Below are positions 7,517 to 18,464 of a stretch of 64,000 bases of DNA, in pieces (the first letter of the stretch is position 1; the number at the start of each line of letters is the position of its first letter). The notes under the pieces were generated by a model. That model was given only the letters and a program-made list of their open reading frames with translations. It searched no databases and had not been told where the DNA came from. The stretch is from Streptococcus panodentis (lineage in GTDB: Bacteria > Bacillota > Bacilli > Lactobacillales > Streptococcaceae): positions 25,199 to 89,198 of the forward strand of contig NZ_QFAY01000006.1 in NCBI RefSeq assembly GCF_017884005.1. Reading direction: 5' to 3'. A program made the position numbers and the translations under genes.

Positions 7517-9892
7517 TTGCAACAAATAGTCGAGAAATTAAAAACACTGTGGGAAAAAGCCCGGCAGTTTTTCAAACATATCAAACTTCCAGACCTGAAG
7601 GGGTTCGGTCCTTCTGCTGATAAAGACGGCTGGTCTGTCGGTGATATAGTTGCCGTTTTTCTGCGGACCTTCAAGCTCCTGCTCAATATGGCTTTTGTCT
7701 TTATCTTTTTCGGTGTCGTTCTGGGTGCTGGTATTGGGATTGGCTATGCGGCCAGCCTCTTCAGCAATGTGGAAGTTCCTAAAGAAGAAGAGCTGGTCCA
7801 GCAGGTCAACAACATTTCCGGCATTTCTAAGCTGGTCTATTCCAATGGCAGCCTGATTTCGGAAGTGGACAATGATCTGCTGCGGATTCCGGTCGAAAGC
7901 GATGCGATTTCGGACAACATTAAAAGGGCCGTCATTGCAACAGAAGATGAAAATTTTGAAAGCCATAAGGGAGTGGTTCCCAAGGCGGTCCTGCGGGCGA
8001 CGCTGGGTTCTGTTGTCGGTATCGGCTCATCCAGCGGGGGCTCGACCCTGACGCAGCAGCTGATTAAGCAGCAGGTGGTCGGCGATGCACCGACTTTCAA
8101 GCGGAAAGCAGCAGAAATTATCGATGCTTTGGCTCTGGAGCGCTATATGACCAAGGACGATATTCTGACCACTTATCTCAATGTGTCGCCTTTCGGCCGC
8201 AACAATAAAGGACAGAATATTGCTGGCGTGGAAGAAGCTGCTCAGGGGATTTTTGGTGTCTCTGCCAAGGATCTGACCATTCCGCAGTCAGCCTTTATCG
8301 CAGGCCTGCCGCAGAGTCCGATTGTCTATTCGCCTTATGCGGCGGACGGCAGCCTCAAATCAGCTGAGGACATGGCTCTGGGTCTGGCGCGGGCCAAAGA
8401 TGTCTTGTACAATATGTACCGGACTGGGAAGATTACAGAAGCAGAGTATCAGGAATTTTCTGCCTATGATTTGACCAAAGATTTTAAGCCGTCTGAGAGC
8501 TCAGAAAAGAACAGCCATGACTATCTTTACTATACAGCCTTAGAAGAAGCAAAGACCGTGATGTATCAGTATCTAATCCAGCGGGACAATGTCTCCCAGC
8601 AAGAGCTGAAGAATAATGATACGGTCAAGGCTTATCAGGATTTGGCGGATAAGGAGCTGAGGGAAGGCGGCTACACTGTCACGACCACGATCAATCAGAA
8701 AATCTATGCAGCCATGCAAAATGCGGTAGCCAATTACGGCGGGGTTCTGGATGACGGGACCGGCGCCGTTGAGGTCGGCAATGTGCTGCTGGATAATAAA
8801 ACCGGCGCCGTTATCGGCTTTGTCGGCGGCCGCAATTATGCCGCCAATCAAAACAATCACGCCTTTGATACAGAACGCTCTCCGGGATCAACCATTAAGC
8901 CGATTCTGGCTTATGGGATTGCCATTGATCAGGGCATGATGGGCAGTGCCAGCGTGCTGTCCAACTACCCGACCAACTTTTCAAGCGGAGACCCGATTAT
9001 GCACGCAGAAAGCCGTGGGACCGCTATGATGGACCTGCAGGAAGCTCTTAATACTTCCTGGAATATTCCGGCCTACTGGACCTATCAGGCCCTGCGGCAG
9101 AAGGGAGTCAATGTCAAAGGCTATATGGAAAAAATGGGCTATTACATTGATGACTACAGCATCGAAAGCCTGCCTATGGGCGGAGGGATTGAAGTGTCAG
9201 TCGCCCAGCACACCAACGGTTTCCAAACTCTGGCCAATAACGGCAGCTATCAGGAAAAATACATGGTGGACAAAATCACTGACCGAGACGGCAATGTGAT
9301 TTATCAGCACAAGGCCAATCCGACTCAGGTCTATTCGCCGGCGGCTGCGACGATTATGCAGGAGCTGATGCGGGGAGTGATCAACTCCGGTGCTACTACG
9401 ACTTTTAAGTCCAGAATCAGTCAGGTCAACGGCACACTGGCCGGCGCCGACTGGATCGGCAAGACCGGAACGACCAATGTCAACGGCGATATGTGGCTGA
9501 TGCTGTCTACTCCGCGAATGACTCTGGGCGGCTGGATCGGGCATGATGACAATTCCTCTATGGCTGCTCTGACCGGCTACAACAACAACGCCGCTTATAT
9601 GGCTTATATGGTGGACGCCATTTATCAGGCGGATCCCAATGCCTGGGGCGTCGGTGATAAGTTCAGCCTGGATCCGAGCGTCATCAAGTCTGATGTGCTC
9701 AAATCTACGGGGGAAAAACCGGGAACGGTCAATGTGAATGGCCGTACAATCAATCTGAGCGGGCAGACTGTTACAAGCTATTGGGCTAAAAACGGAGCGC
9801 CGACCACGTCCTACCGCTTCGGTATCGGGGCATCAGACGCCGATTACCAAAAAGCCTGGGCGGCAATCCTAGGCAGCTCCGGCAACCGTTAA
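7517..9892 (+). CDS. pbp1b: Penicillin-binding protein 1B, bifunctional class A
   Basis: 791 residues, TTG start with AAGGAG upstream. Order: cytoplasmic tail with long N-terminus, one membrane anchor (about residues 50-80), glycosyltransferase family 51 domain (catalytic Glu in ATEDENF, E143-E145; [11 protein letters not shown] at 176-186), then the transpeptidase domain with SxxK (S458-TIK), SWN (514-516) and KTGT (649-652). Polymerises lipid II and cross-links peptidoglycan outside the membrane. All catalytic motifs are intact. Sits between tyrS and rpoB as is usual for streptococci. Confidence 0.97.
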   Translation: MQQIVEKLKTLWEKARQFFKHIKLPDLKGFGPSADKDGWSVGDIVAVFLRTFKLLLNMAFVFIFFGVVLGAGIGIGYAASLFSNVEVPKEEELVQQVNNISGISKLVYSNGSLISEVDNDLLRIPVESDAISDNIKRAVIATEDENFESHKGVVPKAVLRATLGSVVGIGSSSGGSTLTQQLIKQQVVGDAPTFKRKAAEIIDALALERYMTKDDILTTYLNVSPFGRNNKGQNIAGVEEAAQGIFGVSAKDLTIPQSAFIAGLPQSPIVYSPYAADGSLKSAEDMALGLARAKDVLYNMYRTGKITEAEYQEFSAYDLTKDFKPSESSEKNSHDYLYYTALEEAKTVMYQYLIQRDNVSQQELKNNDTVKAYQDLADKELREGGYTVTTTINQKIYAAMQNAVANYGGVLDDGTGAVEVGNVLLDNKTGAVIGFVGGRNYAANQNNHAFDTERSPGSTIKPILAYGIAIDQGMMGSASVLSNYPTNFSSGDPIMHAESRGTAMMDLQEALNTSWNIPAYWTYQALRQKGVNVKGYMEKMGYYIDDYSIESLPMGGGIEVSVAQHTNGFQTLANNGSYQEKYMVDKITDRDGNVIYQHKANPTQVYSPAAATIMQELMRGVINSGATTTFKSRISQVNGTLAGADWIGKTGTTNVNGDMWLMLSTPRMTLGGWIGHDDNSSMAALTGYNNNAAYMAYMVDAIYQADPNAWGVGDKFSLDPSVIKSDVLKSTGEKPGTVNVNGRTINLSGQTVTSYWAKNGAPTTSYRFGIGASDADYQKAWAAILGSSGNR

Positions 9893-9897
9893 AAAAA

Positions 9898-9966
9898 GGC
9901 TGGAATGGGGAAAGGCCCTGACGGGCTGCCTATCTGCTGGCAGCGTCAGCCTTGCAATTTCCAGCC
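9898..9966 (+). other. Branched hairpin downstream of pbp1b
   Basis: Outer arms GGCTGGAA (9898-9905) and TTCCAGCC (9959-9966) enclose an inner stem CTGACG..CTGCC / GGCAGCGTCAG with two bulged G. There is no T-run after it, so it is not a canonical terminator; it overlaps the -35 box of the next promoter. Confidence 0.55.
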
Positions 9967-9980
9967 AAATAAGGTATAAT
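9952..9980 (+). promoter_or_regulatory. Strong sigma-A-type promoter upstream of candidate sRNA
   Basis: TTGCAA (9952-9957), 17-bp spacer, TATAAT (9975-9980). No start codon follows for more than 700 bp. Confidence 0.7.
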
Positions 9981-9986
9981 GAGATT

Positions 9987-10082
9987 AATAATTTGTCGTG
10001 TGCTTTGATTGAAATATTGTCCAATTGAAGCCTGCAGCAGTTAAATCAAACTTTCATCAGTCCGATTTAGCTGCTCTTTTTG
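9987..10082 (+). ncRNA. Candidate small RNA or rpoB leader attenuator (about 95 nt)
   Basis: Begins at the expected start point of the TTGCAA/TATAAT promoter and ends in a textbook intrinsic terminator: 12-bp stem AGCAGTTAAATC (10036-10047) / GATTTAGCTGCT (10064-10075), one G-T pair, then CTTTTT. No ORF with an SD inside. It could be an independent sRNA or a premature-termination product of a very long rpoB leader. I do not recognise a family. Confidence 0.6.
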
Positions 10083-10355
10083 TGCTCATTTTTAGGTTTT
10101 TTGAAGCTTTGTCATTAAAATTTAAAAATTCTGAAAAATCAACAAAAGGCAAATTGCGAGACGGAAAAGTCTCTATTATTTCTTAATTAACTGAACTCGG
10201 CCTCAAAGCTGTGTAAAAAAGACAGATTGCCCAGTGTTTTGGAAACGCATCGTCAATCTCCTGTTTCTACTTTGCTTTTTGAGCCTTAGTATCTTAATTA
10301 ACTGAACTCGAGCTAAAATCTCGGAAAAAAGATAAATCGCTTTGGCGGTGGGACA

Positions 10356-10381
10356 GAACTAAATTTTTAAAAATTTAGTTC
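10356..10381. repeat. 26-bp perfect palindrome
   Basis: GAACTAAATTTTT followed directly by its exact reverse complement AAAAATTTAGTTC; no loop. Preceded by GGTGGGACA, a sequence that also borders family A element copy 5. Confidence 0.8.
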
Positions 10382-10561
10382 CCTTCACTCTTTTGTTTCT
10401 AAGCTCAGGCTGAAAAGGTTCCCCAAACTTTTTCACTCCCAGTCCGGGGGACTGTGAGAGGTTGGAGATAAAACAAACGCAGTTTGTGCCAAAACAGTGC
10501 TTTGAGTAATCAGCTGCCGCGTCAAGAGTTTTTTACCAAAACAAAGCAAGACTGAAGGACT

Positions 10562-10632
10562 TTTTATACGGTATCTTCCCAAAGATCCATCCCTCTGCGA
10601 GCGAGGACACAGCCATCATGGGAGTCTGTCTC
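10562..10632 (+). repeat. Family A repeat, copy 2 (upstream of rpoB)
   Basis: TTTATACGGTATCTTCCC, then AAGATCCATCCCTCTGCGAG, then CAGCCATCATGGGAGTCTGT: same order and about 90 percent the same bases as the other copies by eye. Confidence 0.8.
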
Positions 10633-10707
10633 AGCCTCTTCATCGATTTCCTATTTTTCTTTCGATTTTTAAACGCTCTCGTATCTTAATCACAAAGGAG
10701 TAAAAAC

Positions 10708-13700
10708 TTGGCAGGACATGAAGTTCGATACGGGAAACACCGTACCCGTCGTAGTTTTTCAAGAATTAAGGAAGTTCTTGATTTACCAAACTTGATTGAA
10801 ATTCAGACCGATTCATTTCAGGATTTTCTGGATCATGGCTTGAAAGAAGTGTTTGAGGATGTGCTTCCTATCTCAAACTTTACCGACACCATGGAGTTGG
10901 AATTTGTCGGCTATGAAATTCGTGAGCCTAAGTACACGCTGGAAGAAGCCCGCATTCACGATGCCAGCTATTCAGCGCCGATTTTTGTAACCTTCCGTCT
11001 GATTAACAAGGAAACTGGGGAAATCAAGACACAGGAAGTCTTTTTTGGCGACTTCCCAATCATGACCGAGATGGGGACCTTCATCATCAACGGCGGTGAG
11101 CGGATTATCGTATCTCAGCTGGTGCGCTCTCCAGGGGTCTATTTCAATGACAAGGTGGATAAGAACGGCAAAGTGGGCTATGGTTCAACCGTTATCCCTA
11201 ACCGCGGTGCTTGGCTGGAGCTGGAAACAGACTCCAAAGATATTGCCTACACCCGTATTGACCGGACACGGAAAATTCCGTTTACGACCCTGGTCCGTGC
11301 GCTTGGTTTCTCTGGAGATGATGAAATCTTTGACATCTTTGGGGACAGCGATTTGGTCCGCAATACCATCGAAAAAGACATTCATAAAAATCCGATGGAT
11401 TCCCGTACAGATGAAGCGCTGAAAGAAATCTATGAGCGCCTGCGTCCAGGTGAGCCTAAGACGGCCGAAAGCTCTCGCTCTCTGCTGGTGGCGCGTTTCT
11501 TTGATCCGCACCGCTATGACTTGGCAGCAGTCGGCCGTTACAAGATTAACAAAAAACTGAATGTCAAGAACCGCCTGCTCAACCAGACATTGGCGGAGCC
11601 TCTGGTAGATGCAGAGACGGGAGAAATCCTGCTGGAAGCTGGTACAGTTATGACCCGCAGTGTCATTGACGGCATTGCAGAGCAGCTGGACAGCGGTCTC
11701 AATAAAATCACCTACATTCCAAATGATTCCGCTGTTTTGACTGAGCCGGTAGAGCTGCAGAAGTTCAAAGTGATTGCCCCGACTGATCCGGACCGTGTGG
11801 TGACCATCATCGGCAATGCCAATCCATCTGACCGGGTGCGGACAGTGACTCCGGCTGATATTCTGGCTGAGATGAGCTACTTCCTCAACTTGGCAGAAGG
11901 CATCGGCCGTGTGGACGATATTGACCACTTGGGGAACCGCCGGATTCGTGCAGTGGGTGAGCTTTTGGCCAATCAAGTCCGTCTGGGTCTGTCTCGGATG
12001 GAGCGCAATGTCCGCGAACGGATGAGCGTTCAGGACAATGAAGTGCTGACACCGCAGCAGATTATCAACATCCGTCCGGTGACAGCTGCTATTAAAGAAT
12101 TCTTTGGTTCTTCTCAGCTGTCCCAGTTCATGGATCAGCACAATCCGCTGTCTGAACTGTCTCACAAGCGCCGTCTGTCTGCCTTGGGACCTGGCGGTCT
12201 GACCCGGGACCGCGCTGGCTATGAAGTGCGGGACGTGCACTATACCCACTACGGCCGTATGTGTCCGATTGAAACACCTGAAGGACCAAATATCGGCTTG
12301 ATCAACAACCTGTCCTCTTACGGCCATCTCAACAAATACGGCTTTATTCAAACGCCTTACCGCAGGGTAGACCGCGAAGCGGGCGTGGTGACCAATGAAA
12401 TCGTTTGGCTGACCGCTGATGAAGAAGATGAATTTATCGTAGCTCAGGCCAACTCTAAGCTGAATGAAGAGGGCGGCTTTGCAGAAGCGATTGTCATGGG
12501 ACGCCATCAGGGGAATAACCAAGAGTTTCCATCAGATCAAGTAGACTTCATGGATGTGTCGCCGAAACAGGTAGTTGCCGTAGCGACAGCCTGCATTCCT
12601 TTCTTGGAAAATGACGACTCCAACCGGGCCCTCATGGGTGCCAACATGCAGCGTCAGGCGGTGCCTCTGATTGATCCGAAAGCGCCTTATGTCGGTACAG
12701 GTATGGAATACCAAGCAGCCCATGACTCCGGTGCGGCAGTCATTGCCCAGCATGATGGTAAGGTTACCTATGCAGATGCGGATAAGGTAGAAGTCCGCCG
12801 CGAAGATGGTTCACTGGATGTTTATCAAATCACCAAATTCCGCCGTTCCAACTCTGGTACAGCTTATAACCAGCGGACACTCGTCAAAGTCGGCGATGCC
12901 GTTGAAAAAGGCGACTTTATCGCTGACGGTCCTTCCATGGAAAATGGAGAAATGGCTCTGGGCCAAAACCCAATCGTTGCCTACATGACCTGGGAAGGGT
13001 ATAACTTTGAGGATGCCGTGATTATGAGCGAGCGTCTGGTCAAGGATGATGTCTACACCTCTGTTCATTTGGAGGAGTATGAGTCAGAAACCCGCGATAC
13101 CAAGCTTGGTCCTGAAGAGATTACCCGTGAAATCCCGAATGTCGGGGAAGACGCTCTGAAAAATCTGGACGAAATGGGGATTATCCGCATCGGGGCGGAA
13201 GTCAAAGAAGGCGACATCCTGGTCGGCAAGGTCACTCCGAAGGGAGAAAAAGATCTGTCTGCTGAAGAGCGTCTGCTTCATGCCATCTTCGGTGACAAGT
13301 CTCGTGAAGTTCGTGACACCTCTCTGCGTGTGCCGCACGGTGCGGACGGCGTGGTGCGTGATGTCAAGATCTTTACCCGCGCCAACGGCGATGAACTCCA
13401 GTCTGGTGTCAACATGCTGGTCCGGGTCTACATCGCTCAGAAACGGAAGATTAAGGTCGGAGATAAGATGGCCGGCCGCCACGGAAATAAGGGTGTCGTT
13501 TCCCGTATTGTACCTGTGGAAGACATGCCTTATCTGCCAGACGGAACGCCGGTCGACATCATGCTGAATCCGCTGGGTGTGCCGTCCCGGATGAATATTG
13601 GTCAGGTTATGGAGCTCCACCTTGGTATGGCAGCCCGCAACTTGGGCATTCACATTGCGACACCGGTCTTTGACGGGGCTAGCTCAGAAGATCTCTGGGA

Positions 13701-14274
13701 TACCGTCCGCGAAGCTGGTATGGACAGCGATGCCAAGACCATTCTTTATGATGGCCGGACAGGTGAGCCCTTTGACAACCGCGTATCAGTCGGAGTCATG
13801 TACATGATCAAGCTCCACCACATGGTTGACGACAAGCTTCATGCCCGCTCTGTCGGTCCTTACTCCATGGTGACCCAGCAGCCGCTGGGAGGGAAAGCCC
13901 AATTTGGCGGACAGCGTTTCGGGGAGATGGAAGTGTGGGCTCTGGAAGCCTATGGTGCTTCGAATGTCCTGCAGGAAATCCTAACCTACAAGTCCGATGA
14001 TGTCAACGGCCGTCTCAAGGCCTATGAAGCTATCACCAAAGGCAAGCCGATTCCAAAACCAGGTGTGCCGGAATCCTTCCGCGTCCTGGTCAAAGAGCTG
14101 CAGTCTCTGGGGCTGGACATGCGTGTCCTTGATGAAGATGACAATGAAGTCGAGCTGCGTGATCTGGATGAAGGGGAAGATGACGATGTCATCCATGTAG
14201 ACGACCTTGAAAAAGCGCGTGAAAAGGCTGCCAAAGAAGCCAAAGAAGCCTTCGATGCAGAAGGACAAGAATAA
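10708..14274 (+). CDS. rpoB: DNA-directed RNA polymerase subunit beta
   Basis: 1188 residues, TTG start (TTG GCA GGA) with AAAGGAG 7 nt upstream. Full-length beta subunit. The rifampicin pocket around residues 465-500 reads [20 protein letters not shown] with the usual wild-type residues, so no rifampicin-resistance substitution is visible there. Ends with the acidic tail typical of Lactobacillales. Cotranscribed with rpoC (39-bp gap). Confidence 0.99.
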   Translation: MAGHEVRYGKHRTRRSFSRIKEVLDLPNLIEIQTDSFQDFLDHGLKEVFEDVLPISNFTDTMELEFVGYEIREPKYTLEEARIHDASYSAPIFVTFRLINKETGEIKTQEVFFGDFPIMTEMGTFIINGGERIIVSQLVRSPGVYFNDKVDKNGKVGYGSTVIPNRGAWLELETDSKDIAYTRIDRTRKIPFTTLVRALGFSGDDEIFDIFGDSDLVRNTIEKDIHKNPMDSRTDEALKEIYERLRPGEPKTAESSRSLLVARFFDPHRYDLAAVGRYKINKKLNVKNRLLNQTLAEPLVDAETGEILLEAGTVMTRSVIDGIAEQLDSGLNKITYIPNDSAVLTEPVELQKFKVIAPTDPDRVVTIIGNANPSDRVRTVTPADILAEMSYFLNLAEGIGRVDDIDHLGNRRIRAVGELLANQVRLGLSRMERNVRERMSVQDNEVLTPQQIINIRPVTAAIKEFFGSSQLSQFMDQHNPLSELSHKRRLSALGPGGLTRDRAGYEVRDVHYTHYGRMCPIETPEGPNIGLINNLSSYGHLNKYGFIQTPYRRVDREAGVVTNEIVWLTADEEDEFIVAQANSKLNEEGGFAEAIVMGRHQGNNQEFPSDQVDFMDVSPKQVVAVATACIPFLENDDSNRALMGANMQRQAVPLIDPKAPYVGTGMEYQAAHDSGAAVIAQHDGKVTYADADKVEVRREDGSLDVYQITKFRRSNSGTAYNQRTLVKVGDAVEKGDFIADGPSMENGEMALGQNPIVAYMTWEGYNFEDAVIMSERLVKDDVYTSVHLEEYESETRDTKLGPEEITREIPNVGEDALKNLDEMGIIRIGAEVKEGDILVGKVTPKGEKDLSAEERLLHAIFGDKSREVRDTSLRVPHGADGVVRDVKIFTRANGDELQSGVNMLVRVYIAQKRKIKVGDKMAGRHGNKGVVSRIVPVEDMPYLPDGTPVDIMLNPLGVPSRMNIGQVMELHLGMAARNLGIHIATPVFDGASSEDLWDTVREAGMDSDAKTILYDGRTGEPFDNRVSVGVMYMIKLHHMVDDKLHARSVGPYSMVTQQPLGGKAQFGGQRFGEMEVWALEAYGASNVLQEILTYKSDDVNGRLKAYEAITKGKPIPKPGVPESFRVLVKELQSLGLDMRVLDEDDNEVELRDLDEGEDDDVIHVDDLEKAREKAAKEAKEAFDAEGQE

Positions 14275-14313
14275 TCATTCACACTGACTAGAAAATGAAG
14301 AAAGGTAAAAATA

Positions 14314-17300
14314 GTGGTTGATGTAAATCGTTTTAAAAGTATGCAAATCACCCTAGCTTCTCCCAATAAGGTCCGTTCATGGTCTTATGGAGAAGTGAAG
14401 AAACCTGAAACAATCAATTACCGAACCCTGAAACCGGAACGCGAAGGTCTCTTTGACGAAGTTATTTTTGGTCCGACCAAGGACTGGGAATGTGCCTGCG
14501 GCAAGTACAAGCGCATCCGCTACAAGGGGATTGTCTGTGACCGCTGTGGTGTGGAAGTGACGCGGGCCAAGGTCCGCCGTGAGCGCATGGGCCACATCGA
14601 GCTCAAAGCACCGGTTTCTCATATTTGGTATTTCAAAGGCATCCCCAGCCGTATGGGGCTGACGCTGGATATGAGTCCCCGTGCCTTGGAGGAGGTCATT
14701 TACTTCGCTGCTTATGTGGTGATTGATCCGAAGGATACACCGCTAGAGCACAAGTCTATTATGACCGAGCGCGAATACCGTGAACGCCTGCGCGAATACG
14801 GTCCGGGCTCATTCGTAGCCAAGATGGGAGCAGAAGCCATTCAGGATCTGCTCAAGCAGGTCGATCTGGAAGCGGAGATTGCAGTTCTCAAGGAAGAGCT
14901 GAAAACAGCTTCCGGCCAAAAGCGGGTCAAGGCTGTCCGCCGTCTGGATGTACTGGATGCCTTTTACAAGTCCGGAAACAAGCCCGAGTGGATGGTGCTC
15001 AATATCCTGCCGGTTATTCCGCCGGATCTGCGTCCGATGGTTCAGCTGGACGGCGGCCGCTTTGCGGCTTCTGACCTTAACGACCTCTACCGCCGGGTCA
15101 TCAACCGCAACAACCGGCTGGCCCGTCTCTTGGAACTCAATGCTCCGGGGATTATCGTGCAGAATGAAAAGCGGATGCTGCAGGAAGCCGTTGACGCGCT
15201 GATTGACAACGGCCGCCGCGGCCGTCCGATTACCGGACCGGGCAGCCGGCCGCTCAAATCCCTCAGCCACATGCTGAAAGGAAAGCAAGGCCGCTTCCGT
15301 CAAAACCTGCTCGGTAAGCGGGTTGACTTCTCCGGCCGTTCTGTTATTGCCGTTGGCCCAACATTGAAAATGTACCAGTGCGGTGTGCCGCGTGAGATGG
15401 CGATTGAGCTCTTCAAACCATTTGTCATGCGGGAAATCGTTGCCCGTGACATCGTGCAGAACGTCAAAGCAGCCAAACGCTTGGTCGAACGCGGTGATGA
15501 GCGCATCTGGGATATTTTGGAAGAAGTGATCAAGGAACACCCAGTGCTGCTGAACCGGGCACCGACCCTGCACAGACTGGGGATTCAGGCTTTTGAGCCG
15601 GTCCTGATCGACGGGAAGGCTCTGCGCCTGCATCCGCTGGTCTGTGAAGCCTACAATGCCGACTTTGACGGGGACCAAATGGCCATCCACGTGCCCTTGT
15701 CCGAAGAAGCGCAGGCGGAAGCCCGCATCCTCATGCTGGCTGCTGAGCACATCCTGAACCCGAAAGACGGAAAACCAGTTGTTACGCCGTCTCAGGACAT
15801 GGTCTTGGGGAACTACTACCTGACTATGGAAGAAGCCGGCCGCGAAGGCGAAGGCATGATTTTCAAGGGTAGGGATGAAGCGGTCATGGCACTCCGCAAT
15901 GGCTATGTTCACCTGCATACCCGCGTCGGTATCGCAACGGACAGTTTGGCCAAACCTTGGACGGAAAAACAAAAACACAAGATTCTGATTACAACAGTAG
16001 GGAAGATTCTCTTTAACGCCATCATGCCGGAGGAGCTGCCTTATCTGCAGGAACCAAATAATGCCAACTTAACAGAAGGCGTACCGGATCAATACTTCTT
16101 GGAGCCGGGGCAGGACATCAAGGAAGCTATCAGCAAGCTTGAGATCAATGTTCCATTTAAGAAGAAAAATCTGGGGAATATCATCGCTGAAATCTTCAAG
16201 CGTTTCCGCACAACAGAAACTTCTGCCCTGCTGGACCGTCTCAAAGACTTGGGCTATCATCATTCCACTCTGGCCGGTCTGACAGTGGGGATTGCGGATA
16301 TTCCAGTCGTTGAAGACAAGGCTGAAATCATCGAAGAGTCCCACAAGCGTGTGGATCAAATCACCAAGCAGTTCCGCCGCGGTATGATTACCGACGACGA
16401 ACGCTACAATGCAGTAACAGCTGAATGGCGGGCGGCTCGTGAGAAGCTGGAAAAACGTCTGGTGGCTAATCAGGATCCGAAGAATCCAATCGTTATGATG
16501 ATGGACTCCGGAGCCCGCGGTAACATCTCCAACTTCTCCCAGCTGGCCGGTATGCGCGGTCTGATGGCGGCACCAAACGGCCGCATCATGGAACTGCCAA
16601 TCCTGTCTAACTTCCGTGAAGGTCTGTCCGTTCTGGAAATGTTCTTCTCCACCCACGGAGCCCGTAAAGGGATGACCGATACGGCCCTCAAGACAGCTGA
16701 CTCGGGCTACCTGACCCGCCGTCTGGTGGATGTGGCTCAGGATGTGATTATCCGTGAGGACGACTGCGGTACGGACCGCGGCCTGCTCATCACTTCTATC
16801 ACCGAAGGCAAGGAAATGATTGAGTCGCTGGAAGAACGTCTGAACGGCCGTTACACCAAGAAGACCGTGAAGCATCCTGAAACCGGTCAGGTGATTGTCG
16901 GGGCCAATGAGCTGATTACTGAAGACAAAGCCCGCGAAATCGTTGCTGCCGGCGTGACGGAGGTCACCATTCGTTCCGTCTTTACCTGCAACACCCGCCA
17001 CGGTGTCTGCCGTCACTGTTACGGTATCAACCTGGCGACCGGTGATGCAGTTGAAGTCGGTGAAGCAGTCGGAACCATCGCTGCCCAATCTATCGGGGAG
17101 CCGGGTACCCAGCTGACCATGCGGACCTTCCACACGGGCGGGGTTGCCTCTAATACCGATATCACCCAAGGTCTGCCTCGTGTCCAAGAAATCTTTGAAG
17201 CCCGCAATCCGAAAGGGGAGGCGGTCATCACGGAAGTCAAGGGTGAGGTTACCGCTATCGAAGAAGATGCATCAACCCGTACCAAGAAGGTCTATGTCAA

Positions 17301-17961
17301 GGGCACGACTGGTGAAGGAGAATATGTGGTGCCATTTACAGCCCGCATGAAGGTAGAGGTAGGCGACCAGGTCTCCCGCGGTGCTGCTCTGACCGAAGGG
17401 TCTATCCAGCCCAAGCACTTGCTGGCGGTTCGTGATGTCTTGTCTGTTGAGACCTATCTCCTTGCTGAGGTACAGAAAGTTTACCGCAGCCAAGGGGTAG
17501 AAATCGGCGACAAGCACATCGAGGTGATGGTCCGTCAGATGATCCGCAAGGTCCGTGTCATGGATCCAGGCGATACCGGACTGCTCATGGGAACACTGAT
17601 GGACATTACCGACTTTACGGATGCGAACCGCGACGTGGTCATTTCTGGCGGTGTCCCTGCGACAGCCCGTCCGGTCCTGATGGGAATCACCAAGGCTTCC
17701 TTGGAGACCAACAGCTTCCTGTCTGCGGCTTCCTTCCAGGAAACAACGCGTGTCCTGACCGATGCAGCTATCCGCGGCAAGAAAGACCATCTGCTCGGAC
17801 TCAAGGAAAATGTTATCATTGGGAAAATCATCCCAGCCGGTACCGGCATGGCCCGCTACCGCAATCTGGAGCCTCAGGCTGTCAACGAGGTTGAAATCAT
17901 TGACGAAATCGTTGCCTTGTCTGAAGGTGCAGAAGCAGATGAGACTCTTATCCTGAAATAA
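14314..17961 (+). CDS. rpoC: DNA-directed RNA polymerase subunit beta'
   Basis: 1215 residues, GTG start at 14314 with AAGAAAGGT upstream. N-terminal zinc-ribbon cysteines (CACGKY...CDRCG), the invariant active-site [10 protein letters not shown] at about residues 447-456 carrying the three Mg-binding Asp, and the second zinc cluster [11 protein letters not shown] near residue 890. Forms the catalytic core with rpoB. Followed by a strong terminator, so the downstream polysaccharide genes are a separate unit. Confidence 0.99.
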   Translation: MVDVNRFKSMQITLASPNKVRSWSYGEVKKPETINYRTLKPEREGLFDEVIFGPTKDWECACGKYKRIRYKGIVCDRCGVEVTRAKVRRERMGHIELKAPVSHIWYFKGIPSRMGLTLDMSPRALEEVIYFAAYVVIDPKDTPLEHKSIMTEREYRERLREYGPGSFVAKMGAEAIQDLLKQVDLEAEIAVLKEELKTASGQKRVKAVRRLDVLDAFYKSGNKPEWMVLNILPVIPPDLRPMVQLDGGRFAASDLNDLYRRVINRNNRLARLLELNAPGIIVQNEKRMLQEAVDALIDNGRRGRPITGPGSRPLKSLSHMLKGKQGRFRQNLLGKRVDFSGRSVIAVGPTLKMYQCGVPREMAIELFKPFVMREIVARDIVQNVKAAKRLVERGDERIWDILEEVIKEHPVLLNRAPTLHRLGIQAFEPVLIDGKALRLHPLVCEAYNADFDGDQMAIHVPLSEEAQAEARILMLAAEHILNPKDGKPVVTPSQDMVLGNYYLTMEEAGREGEGMIFKGRDEAVMALRNGYVHLHTRVGIATDSLAKPWTEKQKHKILITTVGKILFNAIMPEELPYLQEPNNANLTEGVPDQYFLEPGQDIKEAISKLEINVPFKKKNLGNIIAEIFKRFRTTETSALLDRLKDLGYHHSTLAGLTVGIADIPVVEDKAEIIEESHKRVDQITKQFRRGMITDDERYNAVTAEWRAAREKLEKRLVANQDPKNPIVMMMDSGARGNISNFSQLAGMRGLMAAPNGRIMELPILSNFREGLSVLEMFFSTHGARKGMTDTALKTADSGYLTRRLVDVAQDVIIREDDCGTDRGLLITSITEGKEMIESLEERLNGRYTKKTVKHPETGQVIVGANELITEDKAREIVAAGVTEVTIRSVFTCNTRHGVCRHCYGINLATGDAVEVGEAVGTIAAQSIGEPGTQLTMRTFHTGGVASNTDITQGLPRVQEIFEARNPKGEAVITEVKGEVTAIEEDASTRTKKVYVKGTTGEGEYVVPFTARMKVEVGDQVSRGAALTEGSIQPKHLLAVRDVLSVETYLLAEVQKVYRSQGVEIGDKHIEVMVRQMIRKVRVMDPGDTGLLMGTLMDITDFTDANRDVVISGGVPATARPVLMGITKASLETNSFLSAASFQETTRVLTDAAIRGKKDHLLGLKENVIIGKIIPAGTGMARYRNLEPQAVNEVEIIDEIVALSEGAEADETLILK

Positions 17962-17968
17962 GAACAAG

Positions 17969-18009
17969 ACTCTCTCTCGAATTTTCGAGAGGGAGTTTTT
18001 TCTTTTTTT
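17969..18009 (+). terminator. rpoBC terminator
   Basis: 12-bp stem ACTCTCTCTCGA / TCGAGAGGGAGT with ATTT loop and a long T-run. Confidence 0.9.
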
Positions 18010-18464
18010 GCAGCCTATAAATGCTTGCATACCTCAAAATATTATCCTATAATACAAGTAGGAGGTATTATTTTTTAGGCTGTGTCGTCTCATCAGAGAA
18101 CAGGAGCCGTAACAATCATTTAACATAACTCTATATATTCATAGTGAATAAAAATGAAAAATGTAAAAAAGGAAAATACAATGAAAGCAGGCAGAGCATG
18201 GGCTGGCTGCTCTAAAATCAGTAGTTTATTATTGATTATTTGCAAAAAAATAGGCAAATTTCAGAAACTTTAAGTTACAGTTAAGTTAAGAACATTAAAC
18301 TAATCTTAAATAAGTTACCAACGTGTAAATCAAAATTAAGAACGTATGAAAAAGCTGGAAATGCTTTGATTATAAAATTAGTTGATGGTAAAATATTGGT
18401 GGCTTAAGGACAAACTTTTTTTAGTAAAAAGTTATCACAATTATTTGATTGTTTGGTGAGGAAA
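18010..18464. promoter_or_regulatory. AT-rich upstream region of the polysaccharide operon
   Basis: About 450 bp. A promoter TTGCAT (18025-18030), 17-bp spacer, TATAAT (18048-18053) is clear. From 18269 to 18345 the sequence is dense in TTAAG/CTTAA half-sites (TTTAAGTT, GTTAAGTTAAG, ATCTTAAATAAG, ATTAAGAAC), suggestive of a regulator target. A 30-codon ORF lies between (see next entry). Confidence 0.5.
18181..18273 (+). CDS. Possible 30-aa peptide
   Basis: ATG at 18181 with AAGGA about 8 nt upstream; reads MKAGRAWAGC, SKISSLLLII, CKKIGKFQKL and stops at TAA. Basic ends around a short hydrophobic core. Could be a small membrane or signalling peptide, or a chance frame. It lies on the same strand upstream of the polysaccharide operon. 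Confidence 0.25.
   Translation: MKAGRAWAGCSKISSLLLIICKKIGKFQKL

Larger units (their letters stand above)
10083..10707. other. Long rpoB upstream region with a duplicated segment and repeats
   Basis: The 20-bp segment TTTCTTAATTAACTGAACTC-like (10178-10198) recurs as TATCTTAATTAACTGAACTC (about 10290-10309), about 110 bp apart; the rpoB SD context also starts with TATCTTAAT (10681). Between them lie a 26-bp perfect palindrome, a segment (10509-10563) also found at 43553-43606, and a family A repeat. I cannot place the rpoB promoter with confidence. Confidence 0.5.

Noticed and set aside
11185..12522. Long open frames antisense to rpoB, rpoC, groEL and other core genes
   Set aside because: They mirror highly biased codons of the true genes and lack start signals.
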